From: Rhizobiaceae bacterium
Lineage (GTDB): Bacteria > Pseudomonadota > Alphaproteobacteria > Rhizobiales > Rhizobiaceae
Direction of reading: 5' to 3'
DNA: 64,000 bases
NCBI GenBank assembly: GCA_905339215.1
Contig: CAJPFN010000013.1
Coordinates: 1 to 64,000, forward strand
The notes beneath the pieces were generated by a model. That model made no database searches, was not told the origin of the DNA, and worked only from the letters and a program-made list of their open reading frames with translations. Shown piece after piece: positions 31,826-42,694 of the stretch. The position numbers and the translations under genes are program-made. The first letter of the stretch is position 1. Each line of letters starts with the position of its first letter.

Positions 31826-33223
31826 ATGAGATATGTCAGCACGCGGGGCCATGCCCCGGAACTCGGTTTCTCCGATGCCTTGCTCACCGGGCTTGCCCGC
31901 GACGGCGGCCTCTACGTGCCGAAAGAGTGGCCGGTCCTCTCCGCCGATGAAATCCGCGGCCTGCGCGGTCTTGCCTATTCCGACCTCGCCATCAGGTTGC
32001 TGTCGCCCTTTATCGGCGAAGAGATCGCACCGGAGGCGTTCGAGCGCATCGTACGCGAGGCCTATGCAACCTTCCGGCACGCCGCGGTCTGCCCGATCGT
32101 CCAGACCGGAGCGAACAGTTTCGTGCTGGAGCTCTTCCACGGTCCGACGCTCGCTTTCAAGGACGTGGCCATGCAGCTACTGGCGCGGCTCATGGACCAC
32201 GTTCTCGCCGAGCGCGGCCTACGCGCGACCATCGCCGGGGCGACATCGGGCGATACCGGCGGCGCGGCGATCGACGCCTTCGCCGGCCGCGACCGAACCG
32301 ATATCTTCATCCTGTTTCCCAACGGACGGGTGTCGCCCGTCCAGAAGCGGCAGATGACGACCTCGGACGCGGAAAACGTGCACACGCTCGCCATCGAAGG
32401 TGACTTTGATGACTGCCAGGCGTTGGTCAAGGACATGTTCAACGACCATGCATTCCGCGACCGCGTTTCGCTGTCGGGTGTCAACTCGATCAACTGGGCG
32501 CGCATCATGGCCCAGATCGTCTACTACTTCTCGTCAGCGCTATCGCTAGGTGCGCCTGACCGGCCGGTTTCCTTTGCCGTCCCGACGGGCAATTTCGGTG
32601 ACATCTTCGCCGGCTATGCCGCCAAACGAATGGGCCTGCCGATCGAGCGGCTCGTGATCGCGACGAACGACAACGACATCCTCGCCCGCACGCTGGCGAC
32701 CGGCGTCTATGAGACGCGCGGCGTCGTCGCGACCACCTCGCCGTCGATGGATATCCAGGTTTCCTCGAATTTCGAACGCCTCCTCTTCGAGGTGTCTGGC
32801 CGCGATGCTGCGGTCGTCCGCCGTTACATGGACGAGTTGAAGCAGTCCGGCTGCTTCAAGCTGGAGGCCGGAACGCTCGCCGCGATTAGTGGGGAGTTTT
32901 CCGCGGGGCGCTCGACCATGGACGAAACGGCGGCCACAATCCGCGACATGCTAGAACGCACGGGCTACCTGCTCGATCCGCACACGGCGACGGCCGTTCG
33001 CGTTTCATCGGCGATGCCCGTTTCGGCAACGCCGACCGTGGTGCTCGCCACTGCGCACCCGGCCAAGTTCCCGGCTGCCGTGGAGGCCGCGTGCGGCGTG
33101 TCGCCAGCCCTACCCGCCTGGCTAGGCGACCTCATGTCCCGCCATGAGCGGTACACGGTCCTTCCATCGGACCTGAAAATGATAGAAGATCACATCAACC
33201 GCCATGCGCGTGCAGTGCGTTAG
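31826..33223 (+). CDS. thrC: Threonine synthase
   Basis: 465 residues. ATG 31826 gives the family N-terminus MRYVSTRGHAPELGF; upstream in-frame starts (31820, 31766) add nothing family-like. The PLP lysine is K112 in LAFKDVAMQ, and the phosphate-binding loop is GATSGDTGGAA. It converts O-phosphohomoserine to threonine. The M16 peptidase gene starts 15 bases downstream, and the GNAT and EAL genes follow in close succession, so the four probably share a transcript. The preceding pathway enzyme, homoserine kinase, is encoded at 41 kb on the other strand. Confidence 0.96.
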   Translation: MRYVSTRGHAPELGFSDALLTGLARDGGLYVPKEWPVLSADEIRGLRGLAYSDLAIRLLSPFIGEEIAPEAFERIVREAYATFRHAAVCPIVQTGANSFVLELFHGPTLAFKDVAMQLLARLMDHVLAERGLRATIAGATSGDTGGAAIDAFAGRDRTDIFILFPNGRVSPVQKRQMTTSDAENVHTLAIEGDFDDCQALVKDMFNDHAFRDRVSLSGVNSINWARIMAQIVYYFSSALSLGAPDRPVSFAVPTGNFGDIFAGYAAKRMGLPIERLVIATNDNDILARTLATGVYETRGVVATTSPSMDIQVSSNFERLLFEVSGRDAAVVRRYMDELKQSGCFKLEAGTLAAISGEFSAGRSTMDETAATIRDMLERTGYLLDPHTATAVRVSSAMPVSATPTVVLATAHPAKFPAAVEAACGVSPALPAWLGDLMSRHERYTVLPSDLKMIEDHINRHARAVR

Positions 33224-33237
33224 GGAGCGAATTCTAT

Positions 33238-34530
33238 ATGGGTGTTGAGGTAAGCCGTCTGTCGAACGGCCTCACAGTCGCCACCGAAACCCTTCCTCAT
33301 TTCGAATCCGTCGCTCTCGGGGTGTGGGTCAAGTCCGGCTCTCGCAACGAGCACGAGGACGAACACGGCATCGCCCACCTACTTGAACACATGGCTTTTA
33401 AAGGCACCGAGCGACGCAGCGCCCTGAAGATCGCTTCCGAGATCGAGAACGTCGGCGGCGAAATCAACGCAGCCACCAGCGTCGAGACGACGTCCTTCTA
33501 CGCTCGCGTGCTCTCCGACGACGTACCGCTGGCAATCGACATCCTGTCCGATATCCTGACGGAATCGCGCTTCGACCCGGACGAGTTGGAGCGCGAGCAG
33601 CACGTGATCCTCCAGGAGATCGGTGCGGCTCACGATACGCCGGACGACATCGTCTTCGACCGGTTCACCGAGACGGCGTTCCGTCACCAGACGATTGGCC
33701 GCTCCATCCTCGGGACGCCGGAAACAGTTAAATCCTTCACGTCGCAACAGCTGCACTCCTTCATGGAACGGCAGTACGGCGCCGACCGGATGGTCGTCGT
33801 CGCCACCGGAGACGTAAAACACGACGAGATCGTCCGCGAGGTGGAGAAAAGACTTGGCGGCTTCCGCGCGAGGGCCGAGAGCGCCATCCCGCAATACGCC
33901 AATTACGTCGGCGGCGATTTTCGCGAGGACCGCGACCTGATGGACGCCCAAATCGTGCTGGGCTTCGAAGGTCGAGCCTACCACGTGCGCGATTTCTATG
34001 CCTCGCAGGTGCTGTCTATGGTCCTCGGCGGCGGGATGTCGTCGCGGCTCTTCCAGGAGGTCCGGGAGAAGCGCGGGCTTTGCTACTCCGTCTACGCCTT
34101 CCACTGGGGCTTTTCCGATACCGGCATCTTCGGCATTCATGCCGCGACGGGTCAGAGCGACATCGCCGAACTCGTTCCACTCATCGTCAACGAACTGCAG
34201 AAGACCGGAGAACACATCACGCAGGAAGAACTTGACCGGGCTCGGGCGCAGTACCGCGCCGGCCTCGTCATGTCTGCGGAGAGCGCGGCCAGCCGCGCGT
34301 CGCAGATCGCCCGGCAGATCCTCCTTTTCGGCCGGCCCATTCCCAAGGAGGAACTGGTCGAGAGGCTTTCCGCGCTGACCGTCGACCGCCTGACCGACCT
34401 TTCGGGACGACTGTTCTCGACGCGCCCGACGATCGCGGCGGTCGGCCCCATCGGCTCGCTCGCCGCCTACGAAGCGATCCGCGACGCACTCCCGGGAACC
34501 GGCCCAGCGGTGCGGAAACTCGCGGTCTGA
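33238..34530 (+). CDS. M16-family zinc metallopeptidase (mitochondrial processing peptidase-like)
   Basis: 430 residues, with AGGGAG upstream of ATG 33238. The inverted zinc motif is H47-L-L-E50-H51 in HLLEHMAFKGT; the distal Glu is probably in the EVGGE/ATSVET helix (~residues 75-85) as in MPP-beta. The second M16 domain (from ~residue 190, with GGGMSSRLFQEVREKRGL) is the substrate-holding, non-catalytic half. Alphaproteobacterial homologues lie next to thrC and are the closest bacterial relatives of the mitochondrial processing peptidase. The natural substrate is not known. Confidence 0.93.
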   Translation: MGVEVSRLSNGLTVATETLPHFESVALGVWVKSGSRNEHEDEHGIAHLLEHMAFKGTERRSALKIASEIENVGGEINAATSVETTSFYARVLSDDVPLAIDILSDILTESRFDPDELEREQHVILQEIGAAHDTPDDIVFDRFTETAFRHQTIGRSILGTPETVKSFTSQQLHSFMERQYGADRMVVVATGDVKHDEIVREVEKRLGGFRARAESAIPQYANYVGGDFREDRDLMDAQIVLGFEGRAYHVRDFYASQVLSMVLGGGMSSRLFQEVREKRGLCYSVYAFHWGFSDTGIFGIHAATGQSDIAELVPLIVNELQKTGEHITQEELDRARAQYRAGLVMSAESAASRASQIARQILLFGRPIPKEELVERLSALTVDRLTDLSGRLFSTRPTIAAVGPIGSLAAYEAIRDALPGTGPAVRKLAV

Positions 34531-34545
34531 TACCTTCCCCCGGCG

Positions 34546-35142
34546 ATGTTCGCGTTTCACTGGTTTCGCCGAGAACGCCCGGCGCTCCGGGCCAGGAACG
34601 TATCACTGCGCCTTCCGGTCCGCGGCGACTATCGCGAGTGGGCGGCATTGCGCGATGCCAGCCGATCATTCCTTGAACCATGGGAACCGAGCTGGTCACC
34701 GGACGAACTGAGCCGAGCGGCGTGGCGCCAGCGCCTTCGCCGGTATCGGGAAGATTTCTCGGCGGGATCGGCGGTCGCCTTCCTCGTCTTCGAGAACTCG
34801 ACAGGCCTTCTGGTCGGCGGGATCACCCTCGGCCACATCCGCCACGGGGTCGCCCAATCGGGACAGATCGGCTACTGGATGGGCGAACGACATGCGGGAA
34901 AGGGTTACATGTCCGAGGCGATCGGTCTCGTCGCATCCTACGCGTTCGATACGCTGCGGTTGCACAGGATCGAGGCAGCCTGTATTCCCGACAACGCGCG
35001 CTCGATCCGCGTACTCGAAAAAGCCGGATTCCGGCGCGAAGGACTTCTCCGATCCTATCTCAGGATCAACGGAAGCTGGCAGGACCACTACCTTTACGCC
35101 TTGATCGCCGGCGATCATCGAGGCGGCACCACGCGGGGCTGA
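34546..35142 (+). CDS. GNAT N-acetyltransferase, RimJ/RimL type
   Basis: 198 residues starting 15 bases after the M16 gene. The N-terminus lacks a signal, and LRLPVRGDYREWAALR is a typical RimJ-like start. The acetyl-CoA loop is in GYWMGERHAGKGYMSEAI and the C-terminal motif in NARSIRVLEKAGFRREG. RimJ-type enzymes acetylate the N-terminal amine of ribosomal proteins such as S5; paralogues act on other substrates. It is part of the thrC operon by spacing. Confidence 0.9.
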   Translation: MFAFHWFRRERPALRARNVSLRLPVRGDYREWAALRDASRSFLEPWEPSWSPDELSRAAWRQRLRRYREDFSAGSAVAFLVFENSTGLLVGGITLGHIRHGVAQSGQIGYWMGERHAGKGYMSEAIGLVASYAFDTLRLHRIEAACIPDNARSIRVLEKAGFRREGLLRSYLRINGSWQDHYLYALIAGDHRGGTTRG

Positions 35143-35146
35143 TTGC

Positions 35147-38035
35147 TTGGCGCTCACGATCCGGAAACGCTCGATGCTGGCGCTGCTGCTCGCAGCACTG
35201 GCGCTATTGCTTCCCGCCGCCGCTGCCTGGGCCGTCGAACCGATCAAGATCTCACGCGATGACATAGCCCTCGACCTTTCCGGCGCAGTGGAGGTTTATC
35301 GCGACCAGGGCGACAACTTCCAGGTCTCAACCGCTCCGGGTCTAGACGGCATTGTCCGGCGCATCGAGGTCGAGGCGAATGACGAGCGCTCGACGGGCGA
35401 CTGGGCGGTGTTCGCGCTGGCCAATTCCAGCGACCAGCAGCTCGACCGCCTCATTGTCGCCCCGCATTTTCGCCTCGCGCGCTCGGGGATGTTCTGGCCG
35501 GACCTCGGCTCGAACCGCATCGCCGCGATCACACCGTCTGAGGGCTTTGCGCTCGACCGGCAGGCGAGTCCGGATTCCGACGTCTTCCTCGTCACCTTGG
35601 ACCCCGGCGCGGTCATCACCTTCGTCGCCGAACTGGCATCGCCGCGGCTGCCGCAGGTTTATCTCTGGGATCCGGAACCCTACAAGGACACGATCAATTC
35701 CTACACGCTTTACCGCGGCATCGTGATCGGCATCGCCGGGCTGCTGGCGCTGTTCCTGACGATCCTGTTCGTCGTCAAGGGGACGTCGATGTTCCCGGCC
35801 ACCGCCGCGCTCGCCTGGGCGGTGCTCGCCTATATCTGCATCGATTTCGGCTTCCTTAACAAGGTGATCGAGATTTCGCCCGGGAGCGAACAAGTCTGGC
35901 GCGCGGGAACGGAGATCTCGCTTGCGGCGACCCTCGTGGTGTTCCTGTTCACCTATCTGAACCTGAACCGATGGCACGGCCATTTCAGCTACGGGGCGCT
36001 CGCCTGGATCCTCGGCCTCGTCCTGATTGCCGGCGTCGCCATCATCGATCCGTCGGTGGCGGCTGGCATCGCCCGGCTGTCGTTTGCCGCGACGGCAGTG
36101 ATCGGCATCGGGCTGATCGTCTATCTGGGCATCCAGGGCTATGACCGCGCCATCATGCTCGTGCCGAGCTGGTTGATGGTGATGGTATGGCTGCTCGGCT
36201 CGTGGATGGCGGTGACCGGGATTATCGACAACGACATCGTCCAGCCGGCGCTAGGCGGCGGCCTCATCCTGATCATCCTTCTGATCGGCTTCACCGTCAT
36301 GCAGCATGCCTTCGCCGGCGGCGCCTTGCACCATGGCCTGTTCAGCGACATGGAGCGCCAAGCGCTGGCGATCACCGGATCGGGCGACATCGTCTGGGAT
36401 TGGGACGTGCTGCGCGATCGCGTCATCACACGCCCGGACGTGAGCCTGCAACTCGGTCTAGCGCCGAACGCCCTCACGGGTCCCGCGCGAAACTGGCTGC
36501 CGGTCCTACACGGCGACGACCGGGACACGTTCCGCACCACGCTGGACGTCGTGCTCGAGCATCGGCGCGGCCGGGTTTCGCAGAATTTCCGCCTTAGAGG
36601 AGCGGACGGGCACTATCACTGGTTCTCACTGCGCGCTCGACCGGTTGTCGGCTCCGACGGCGAGGTCATCCGCTGCGTCGGCACACTCGTCGACGTCACC
36701 GAACAAAAGAAGGCCGAAGAGCGCCTGCTCCACGACGCGGTGCATGACAATCTGACCGGCCTGCCCAGCCGGGAGCTGTTCATGAACAGGCTCGAGGGCA
36801 TGGTCGCCATCGCCCGGTCCGAGGAGAAGCTGCGTCCGACGGTCTTCGTCATCGACATCGACCGCTTCAAGCAGGTCAACGACGGGCTCGGCATTTCCGC
36901 CGGCGACACGATCCTGCTCACCGTCGCTCGCCGCCTGCATCGCCTGCTGAAGCCGCGCGATTCGCTGTCACGCTTTTCCGGCGACCAATTCGCCATGATG
37001 ATCCTCTCCGAACAGGAACCGGCGCGCATCGCGGCCATCGCCGACGCCGTCAAGCAGGCCATCCGGGCTCCGATAACTTTCGCCAAGCGCGAAATCGTTC
37101 TGACCGCGTCGATCGGCCTGCTGACCTGGACGGATACGCAGATGACGGCCGAAGACATGGTCAAGGATGCGGAACTCGCAATGCACCAGGCGAAGCGCTT
37201 CGGCGGCGACCGCATCGAGCCGTTCCGCCCCGCGTTCCGCTCGATTGGCACCGATCGCCTGCAACTCGAGTCGGACCTGCGCCGTGCCGTGGAACGCAAG
37301 GAGTTCACGCTCGCCTACCAGCCCATCGTCCGGCTGGAGGATCGCTCCATCGCGGGATTCGAGGCGTTGATACGGTGGGAGCATCCGCGCCGCGGCACGA
37401 TTGCGCCGTCGGAGTTCATCCCGATCGCCGAAAGCTGCGAACTCATCGTCCAGATCGGGCTATTCGCCATGCAGAAGGCCGCAGACGACTTCTCGAACTG
37501 GCAGCGGCAGATCGGCAACGCTGCCCTATCGGTGTCAGTGAACCTCTCCAGCCGCCAGCTGTTGCGCCGCGACCTTGTGAGCGACGTCAAGTCGGTGATC
37601 GCCCGCTCCAACATCAAGCCGAGGTGCTTCCGCCTGGAACTGACCGAGTCTCTCGTCATGGATAATCCGGAGCAATCCGCGCACGTGCTCGTCAAGCTCA
37701 AGCAGATCGGCATCGGCCTGTCCCTTGACGATTTCGGCACAGGATACTCCTCGCTCGCCTACCTGACGCGGTTCCCCTTCGACACGATCAAGATCGACAA
37801 GAGCTTCCTCGACGATTCATCACCCAAGCGCGACGTGCTCTTGAGATCGATGGTGAGCATGGCCCACGAACTCGGCCTGTCGGTCGTCGCGGAGGGCATA
37901 TCGGACGAAAACGATGCTCTGCAACTGCGGCAGATGGGCTGCGAATATGTGCAGAGCTTCATGTTCGGCGCGCCGATGGCCGCCGACGCTGCACTCAAGC
38001 TCTTGAAGGAGCAGTATCCGCTCGCTCAGGCGTGA
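35147..38035 (+). CDS. 7TM-DISM-PAS-GGDEF-EAL protein with degenerate GGDEF, likely c-di-GMP phosphodiesterase
   Basis: About 962 residues. An N-terminal signal peptide precedes a periplasmic beta domain (~30-175, 7TMR-DISMED2-like). Seven or so membrane helices follow (~185-390), then a PAS_3-like domain (~405-520). The GGDEF domain has the active-site signature SGDQF instead of GGDEF, so cyclase activity is unlikely. The EAL domain looks intact: EALIRW and [11 protein letters not shown] membrane sensor that degrades cyclic di-GMP is the best inference. The start is TTG 35147, 4 bases after the GNAT stop; ATG 35174 is in frame but cuts the signal peptide. Its last 10 bases overlap the convergent yqgE. 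Confidence 0.9.
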   Translation: MALTIRKRSMLALLLAALALLLPAAAAWAVEPIKISRDDIALDLSGAVEVYRDQGDNFQVSTAPGLDGIVRRIEVEANDERSTGDWAVFALANSSDQQLDRLIVAPHFRLARSGMFWPDLGSNRIAAITPSEGFALDRQASPDSDVFLVTLDPGAVITFVAELASPRLPQVYLWDPEPYKDTINSYTLYRGIVIGIAGLLALFLTILFVVKGTSMFPATAALAWAVLAYICIDFGFLNKVIEISPGSEQVWRAGTEISLAATLVVFLFTYLNLNRWHGHFSYGALAWILGLVLIAGVAIIDPSVAAGIARLSFAATAVIGIGLIVYLGIQGYDRAIMLVPSWLMVMVWLLGSWMAVTGIIDNDIVQPALGGGLILIILLIGFTVMQHAFAGGALHHGLFSDMERQALAITGSGDIVWDWDVLRDRVITRPDVSLQLGLAPNALTGPARNWLPVLHGDDRDTFRTTLDVVLEHRRGRVSQNFRLRGADGHYHWFSLRARPVVGSDGEVIRCVGTLVDVTEQKKAEERLLHDAVHDNLTGLPSRELFMNRLEGMVAIARSEEKLRPTVFVIDIDRFKQVNDGLGISAGDTILLTVARRLHRLLKPRDSLSRFSGDQFAMMILSEQEPARIAAIADAVKQAIRAPITFAKREIVLTASIGLLTWTDTQMTAEDMVKDAELAMHQAKRFGGDRIEPFRPAFRSIGTDRLQLESDLRRAVERKEFTLAYQPIVRLEDRSIAGFEALIRWEHPRRGTIAPSEFIPIAESCELIVQIGLFAMQKAADDFSNWQRQIGNAALSVSVNLSSRQLLRRDLVSDVKSVIARSNIKPRCFRLELTESLVMDNPEQSAHVLVKLKQIGIGLSLDDFGTGYSSLAYLTRFPFDTIKIDKSFLDDSSPKRDVLLRSMVSMAHELGLSVVAEGISDENDALQLRQMGCEYVQSFMFGAPMAADAALKLLKEQYPLAQA

Positions 38036-38631
38036 CCCGCGCTGTTGCTGAGGTGGGCGAGATCGATACCGAGCGTGGCGAGGACGCGGTCATACTTCCG
38101 GTCGAGATCACCGTCGAAAAGCAGGTCCGGATCGGCAGCACAAGTCAGCCAACCGTTGTCGGCGATCTCCTGCTCCAATTGGCCGGCGCCCCAACCGGCA
38201 TAGCCTAGCGCCATCAGAGCGCGACGGGGTCCGCGGCCGGTGGATATAGCGCGGAGGATGTCGATCGTGGCCGTCAGGCAAACCTCTTCCGAAATCGGCA
38301 TGGATGACTCCACGGTGTAATCGTCGGAGTGGAGTACGAACCCGCGGCTGCGATCGACCGGCCCGCCGTTCCGAATCGGGAAATCGCGCGCGATTGCAGG
38401 TAGCCGGATTGCTTCCTGTTCGTTGACGATCCCCAATTGCACCAGAAGGTCGGGAAAGCGCATCGGTTGCGGCTGGTTGATGATCAGGCCCATCGCCCCC
38501 TCGGGACTGTGGGCGCAAACATAGATGACAGAACGCGCGAAACGGTCGTCCTTCATGCCAGGCATGGCAATAAGGAACTGGTCGTCTAGAAAACCACCGG
38601 AGGAACGCTTCTTGTGCCGCAATAGATCCAT
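38026..38631 (-). CDS. YqgE/AlgH family protein
   Basis: 201 residues, the normal size. Family motifs: [47 protein letters not shown] and [14 protein letters not shown]. The structure is known for relatives but the biochemical role is not. The stop codon region overlaps the EAL gene end by 10 bases, tail to tail. It is divergent from the DsbD-N-like gene. Confidence 0.93.
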   Translation of the reverse strand: MDLLRHKKRSSGGFLDDQFLIAMPGMKDDRFARSVIYVCAHSPEGAMGLIINQPQPMRFPDLLVQLGIVNEQEAIRLPAIARDFPIRNGGPVDRSRGFVLHSDDYTVESSMPISEEVCLTATIDILRAISTGRGPRRALMALGYAGWGAGQLEQEIADNGWLTCAADPDLLFDGDLDRKYDRVLATLGIDLAHLSNSAGHA

Positions 38632-38775
38632 GATTTCAATCTAACGGCTTTCGCGGGGGCTTAAAAGGCGGCTTTCTCCCGGTGCGACACTGGCGATAAC
38701 CCCGTTCACGCGAAAATGAACCCGCAAAGCCCGCAAGACATTGCCGGAGCGCAGAAAGCCGACCACATCAGAGCC

Positions 38776-39570
38776 ATGAAATCTACTCTTGCGATCCTGG
38801 CGCTCCTCCTTGCAACGCAGGCGTCGCCGGCCTATTCGGCGTCCAGCCAATGGCTGGAGGCGCAGGGCGCGCGGGTGCGCCTCGTGACAACCGGGCTGCC
38901 CGACCATGACGGCGTTCTGACCGGCGTAATCGAGATCGCGCTTGCGCCCGGCTGGAAGACTTATTGGCGCGATCCGGGCGAGGTCGGGGTACCGCCCAGT
39001 CTGAACCTCGACACGAGCACCAATATCGCCGGCGCGAGCTTATCGTTCCCCGCACCGCAGCGCATCGTGGACGGCTACGCCAGTTGGGCCGGCTACAAGA
39101 AATCGATTGCCTTGCCCGTCCGGCTGACGCTGAAAAGGCCGAACGATCCGATTTCGGCGAACGTCTTCCTCGGCGTGTGCGAGGCCATCTGCATTCCCGT
39201 TCAGGGCGCCCTCGAGGTCGATCCGGCTCACGACCCCGAGAACGCCGAGCATGCCTCGATCGTCGGCGCGGCACTTGCAGACCTGCCGGCACCAGAGCGG
39301 CCGGGCTTAGGCGCAAAGATCGTGGAATCGACGCCGGAGCGGATCATCGTCGAGGCCAGTTTCCAGGGAAATCCGGACTCCGTGGACTTCTTCCTCGCGG
39401 GCGAAGGTGGATATGCCCTCGGCACGCCGGAACGACTGAACGAGAACGGCAGGACGTTCTTCTCTATCGCGCTGCTCGACCGGCCGGTATCGCGCCCGGC
39501 CGAAGGCGGCTTGCCCTATACCCTCATCACGGCGACTGGCGCGGTCGCGGGTATCATCCCTTACCCCTGA
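38776..39570 (+). CDS. Secreted protein with DsbD N-terminal-like (thiol:disulfide interchange) domain
   Basis: 264 residues from ATG 38776. A signal peptide ends near ASPAYS. The body resembles the periplasmic alpha domain of DsbD: LAPGWKTYWRDPGEVGVPP, FPAPQRIVDGYASWAGYKK and a Cys pair in FLGVCEAICIP. No transmembrane or C-terminal thioredoxin domain follows, so it is a stand-alone version that would need a separate CcdA/DsbD-like electron donor. It is a conserved form in Rhizobiales. The peroxiredoxin gene follows by 78 bases. Confidence 0.87.
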   Translation: MKSTLAILALLLATQASPAYSASSQWLEAQGARVRLVTTGLPDHDGVLTGVIEIALAPGWKTYWRDPGEVGVPPSLNLDTSTNIAGASLSFPAPQRIVDGYASWAGYKKSIALPVRLTLKRPNDPISANVFLGVCEAICIPVQGALEVDPAHDPENAEHASIVGAALADLPAPERPGLGAKIVESTPERIIVEASFQGNPDSVDFFLAGEGGYALGTPERLNENGRTFFSIALLDRPVSRPAEGGLPYTLITATGAVAGIIPYP

Positions 39571-39648
39571 CGAAATGTTCATCGTCGTGCGATTGCGGCC
39601 TTTGAACCGAACGGCTAAACGCGACGGGCAAATCCACCGAGGCAGGAC

Positions 39649-40134
39649 ATGATGATTGCAGAAGGCGAGAAGCTACCCGAGGCCACTCTGAAACTGGTCA
39701 CGGAGGACGGTTCACAGGACGTTACCACGACCGAATTTTTCGGCGGCAGGAAGGTGGTGCTGTTCGGCGTACCCGGCGCCTTCACACCGACCTGCAGCAA
39801 CAATCACCTTCCCGGCTTCATCGAGAACCACGACGCCATCCTAGACCGCGGCATTGATGCGATTGCGGTCGTTTCCGTCAACGATCAGCACGTGATGCGC
39901 GCGTGGGCGCGCTTCAGCGGCGGCGAAGGCAAGATCGAGTTCCTCGCCGACGGCAACGGCACCTTCACGCGCGCGATCGGTCTCGACGCCAACATGGAGG
40001 CGGCCGGTTTCGGTATGCGCTCCAGGCGCTTCTCGATGATCGTCGAAGACGGCACCGTGAAGAAGCTCAACGTCGAACAGGCGCGCGGAGCAGCAATTGA
40101 CTCAGGTGCGGCGCGCATCCTCGAGCAGCTTTAG
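39649..40134 (+). CDS. Peroxiredoxin of the Prx5 type
   Basis: 161 residues. The peroxidatic Cys is C49 in the motif PGAFTPTCSNNHLPGF, with the conserved Thr and Pro. There is a C-terminal GAAIDSGAARILEQL tail but no obvious resolving Cys in the typical 2-Cys position, so a 1-Cys or atypical mechanism is likely. It reduces hydrogen and alkyl peroxides in the cytoplasm. ATG 39649 is preceded by AGGA; ATG 39652 follows immediately. Confidence 0.94.
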   Translation: MMIAEGEKLPEATLKLVTEDGSQDVTTTEFFGGRKVVLFGVPGAFTPTCSNNHLPGFIENHDAILDRGIDAIAVVSVNDQHVMRAWARFSGGEGKIEFLADGNGTFTRAIGLDANMEAAGFGMRSRRFSMIVEDGTVKKLNVEQARGAAIDSGAARILEQL

Positions 40135-40163
40135 AGCTACGTACGGCCAGATTGTATCATTCG

Positions 40164-40185
40164 GCCGGAGGCGCTCGCCTCCGGC
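40164..40185. terminator. Hairpin between convergent peroxiredoxin and rnhA genes
   Basis: A perfect 9-bp stem (GCCGGAGGC/GCCTCCGGC) with a 4-base loop lies in the 60-base space between two convergent genes. It probably terminates both, although no U-run follows on either strand. Confidence 0.55.
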
Positions 40186-40194
40186 GAGTCGCTA

Positions 40195-40674
40195 TCAGCC
40201 CTGCCGAGCCGGCCGGGCTTTAAACGGCGCCATGCCGAGGCGGGCGAGCTCGTCCGCCCGCTCGTTTTCGTCATGACCTGCATGACCCTTGACCCAGTGC
40301 CAGCGGACCTTGTGGCGGCGCCTCGCCTCGTCAAGCGCCTGCCATAACTCCATGTTCTTGACCGGCTGTTTGGACGCGGTCCGCCAGCCGTTGCGTTTCC
40401 AGCCCTCGATCCAGCCTCCGATGCCGTCCTTGACGTAGTTGCTGTCGGTGTGGAGGTCGACAACGCACGGTTCCGTCAACGCATTCAGGGCCTTGATCGC
40501 CGCCATCAGCTCCATGCGGTTGTTGGTGGTCAAAGCCTCGCCGCCGGACAGCTCCTTGACCTTGCCGTTGTAGCGCAGGAGCGCGCCCCAGCCGCCAGGG
40601 CCGGGATTGCCGGAGCAGGCACCGTCGGTGAATATCTCGACCTGCTTTCTGGGTGACGCGGCCGTTTCAGACAT
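40195..40674 (-). CDS. rnhA: Ribonuclease HI
   Basis: 159 residues. The four catalytic acids are in [35 protein letters not shown] and [13 protein letters not shown]. It removes RNA from RNA-DNA hybrids. ATG 40674 overlaps the thrB stop by 8 bases, consistent with translational coupling; ATG 40683 is also in frame. thrB-rnhA adjacency is common in Rhizobiales. Confidence 0.96.
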   Translation of the reverse strand: MSETAASPRKQVEIFTDGACSGNPGPGGWGALLRYNGKVKELSGGEALTTNNRMELMAAIKALNALTEPCVVDLHTDSNYVKDGIGGWIEGWKRNGWRTASKQPVKNMELWQALDEARRRHKVRWHWVKGHAGHDENERADELARLGMAPFKARPARQG

Positions 40675-41632
40675 CGATGCCATACTCGCGCGCCGACGTC
40701 ACCCGACGCTGGAAGCGCAGGCGGCGGATGTACTCGTGCGGATCGCGTTTCTGGACCAGCGCCCCGTCGGGAATGGTCAGCCAGTCATAGAGCCGGGTCA
40801 GCATGAAGCGCAGGGCCGAGCCGCGAGCGAGCAACGGCAACGCCGCCTTCTCCGCCGGCTCCAGTGGCCGGACCGACTGATAGCCGGCAAGCAGCGCGAT
40901 CCCCTTGGTCAGATTGAAGGCGTGATCCTTCTCGAAGCACCAGGCGTTGAGGCAGGTGGCGAGGTCGTAGGCGTAGAGGTCGTTGCAGGCGAAGTAGAAG
41001 TCAATCAGCCCGGATAGTTTCTCGCCGATGAAGAAGACGTTGTCAGGAAAAAGGTCGGCATGGATGACGCCCGCGGGCAGGTCGGCCGGCCAGTTGCGGT
41101 CGATCTCTGCGAAATCGGCGTCGACCTCCGTGGCGAGACCCGGTTCGACCTCGTCGGCGCGTTCCCGCGAAGCCTCCCACAGCTTGCGCCAGCCGGCGAC
41201 CGACAGGGCGTTGGGGCGGGTGAGCGGGAAGTCGCGGCCGGCAACGTGGAGGCTCGCCAGCGCGCGGCCGACCTCGCGGCAGTGGTTGGCGTTGGGGCGG
41301 CGCATCCACACGCCTTCGAGGAAGGTGATGATTGCGGCAGGACGACCCGCCAACCTGCCGATTAGCTGGCCGTCGCGGCGGACGACCGGCAGCGGGCAAT
41401 TTATACCGCGCTCGGCAAGATGCTGCATGAGGCCGAGGAAGAACGGCAGATCGGAGGCCTCGACGCGCTTCTCGTAGAGGGTGAGGATGTGGGCGCCGCC
41501 GCTGGTATGCAGCAGAAAGTTGGAGTTCTCCGAGCCTTCGGCGATTCCCTTGTAGGAGAGCAGGCTGCCGATCTCGTACTCCCCGAGGAACGCTTCGAGA
41601 TCACCTTCGCTGACGTCGGTATAGACGGCCAT
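40667..41632 (-). CDS. thrB: Homoserine kinase (APH-fold ThrB)
   Basis: 321 residues from ATG 41632 ([16 protein letters not shown]), the usual length. This is the aminoglycoside-phosphotransferase-like type of homoserine kinase found in proteobacteria, with catalytic loop [11 protein letters not shown] and metal-binding IDFYFACND. It phosphorylates L-homoserine for the ThrC step. The start lies 2 bases after the ispH stop, and rnhA overlaps its end, making an ispH-thrB-rnhA unit. Confidence 0.96.
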   Translation of the reverse strand: MAVYTDVSEGDLEAFLGEYEIGSLLSYKGIAEGSENSNFLLHTSGGAHILTLYEKRVEASDLPFFLGLMQHLAERGINCPLPVVRRDGQLIGRLAGRPAAIITFLEGVWMRRPNANHCREVGRALASLHVAGRDFPLTRPNALSVAGWRKLWEASRERADEVEPGLATEVDADFAEIDRNWPADLPAGVIHADLFPDNVFFIGEKLSGLIDFYFACNDLYAYDLATCLNAWCFEKDHAFNLTKGIALLAGYQSVRPLEPAEKAALPLLARGSALRFMLTRLYDWLTIPDGALVQKRDPHEYIRRLRFQRRVTSAREYGIDV

Positions 41633-41634
41633 AG

Positions 41635-42645
41635 TCAACGCACGCCGTTGACGAAAGCCATGTCGGCCGGGGTCAGTTCGACGTCGCGCAAGGCTCGCAT
41701 GACCGGAAAGTTCTCCGTTTCGGTGGCGGTGACCGCAAGCTCCACCTCTACGTCGAAGCGCTCGCGGAAGGCATCGACGATCTCGTCGACGATGATCTCC
41801 GGCGCCGATGCGCCGGCCGACAGGCCGAGGATCCTGATGCCATCGATCTGATCCCACGGAATGTCGGAGGCCCGCTGTACGAGAAACGACGCTTTCGCGC
41901 CGGCCCTCTCAGCAACCTCGACCAGGCGGCGCGAATTCGACGAGTTAGGCGCGCCGACGACGAGGAAGAGGTCGGCGCCTGAGGCGGTCTCCTTGACCGC
42001 TTCCTGGCGGTTGGTCGTGGCGTAGCAGATCGATTCCGCAGCCGGCGCCTTGATCTCCGGGAAGCGCTCCTGAAGGACGCGGATCACGCCGGCAGTATCC
42101 TCGACCGACAGGGTGGTCTGTGTGACGAAGCCGAGCGCCGTCCCTTCAGTTGGGCGGAACGCGCGCGCGTCGGTCTCGCTCTCGATCAGCGTGACGGCGC
42201 CTTCCGGCAACTGGCCCATGGTGCCGATGACCTCCGGATGACCGGCATGGCCGATGAGCAGCACGTGGCGGCCGAGGCGCTGGTGGCGCATGGCCTGTTT
42301 GTGAACCTTGGAAACGAGCGGGCACGTCGCGTCGAGATAGAAGAGATGACGCGCCTCGGCATCGGCCGGCACCGACTTCGGTACGCCGTGGGCGGAAAAA
42401 ACGACGGGCGCATCACGGTGTTCGGCTGGAATCTCGTCGAGTTCCTCGATGAACACGGCGCCGAGCTTCTGCAGCCCTTCGACGACATATCGGTTGTGGA
42501 CGATCTCGTGGCGGACGTAGACCGGGGCCCCGTATTTTTTCAGAGCCAGCACGACGATCTGGATGGCGCGGTCGACGCCGGCGCAGAAACCGCGCGGCTG
42601 GCAGAGCCGGATCGTGAGGGGCGGTCGGGGGGCGAGGTCAGGCAT
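41635..42645 (-). CDS. ispH: 4-hydroxy-3-methylbut-2-enyl diphosphate reductase
   Basis: 336 residues. The three Fe-S Cys are in [22 protein letters not shown] and [13 protein letters not shown]. The active-site Glu lies near the middle and the TTNRQ motif is intact. It makes IPP and DMAPP in the last step of the MEP pathway; dxs, the first step, is at 55.9-57.8 kb. ATG 42645 is chosen over the longer frame because the sequence becomes family-like from MPDLAPRP. Confidence 0.96.
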   Translation of the reverse strand: MPDLAPRPPLTIRLCQPRGFCAGVDRAIQIVVLALKKYGAPVYVRHEIVHNRYVVEGLQKLGAVFIEELDEIPAEHRDAPVVFSAHGVPKSVPADAEARHLFYLDATCPLVSKVHKQAMRHQRLGRHVLLIGHAGHPEVIGTMGQLPEGAVTLIESETDARAFRPTEGTALGFVTQTTLSVEDTAGVIRVLQERFPEIKAPAAESICYATTNRQEAVKETASGADLFLVVGAPNSSNSRRLVEVAERAGAKASFLVQRASDIPWDQIDGIRILGLSAGASAPEIIVDEIVDAFRERFDVEVELAVTATETENFPVMRALRDVELTPADMAFVNGVR

Positions 42646-42694
42646 GGCATCCCGGAAGCAGACGGTCCGCAGATGCGGTCTGGCCCGGCTGCTG

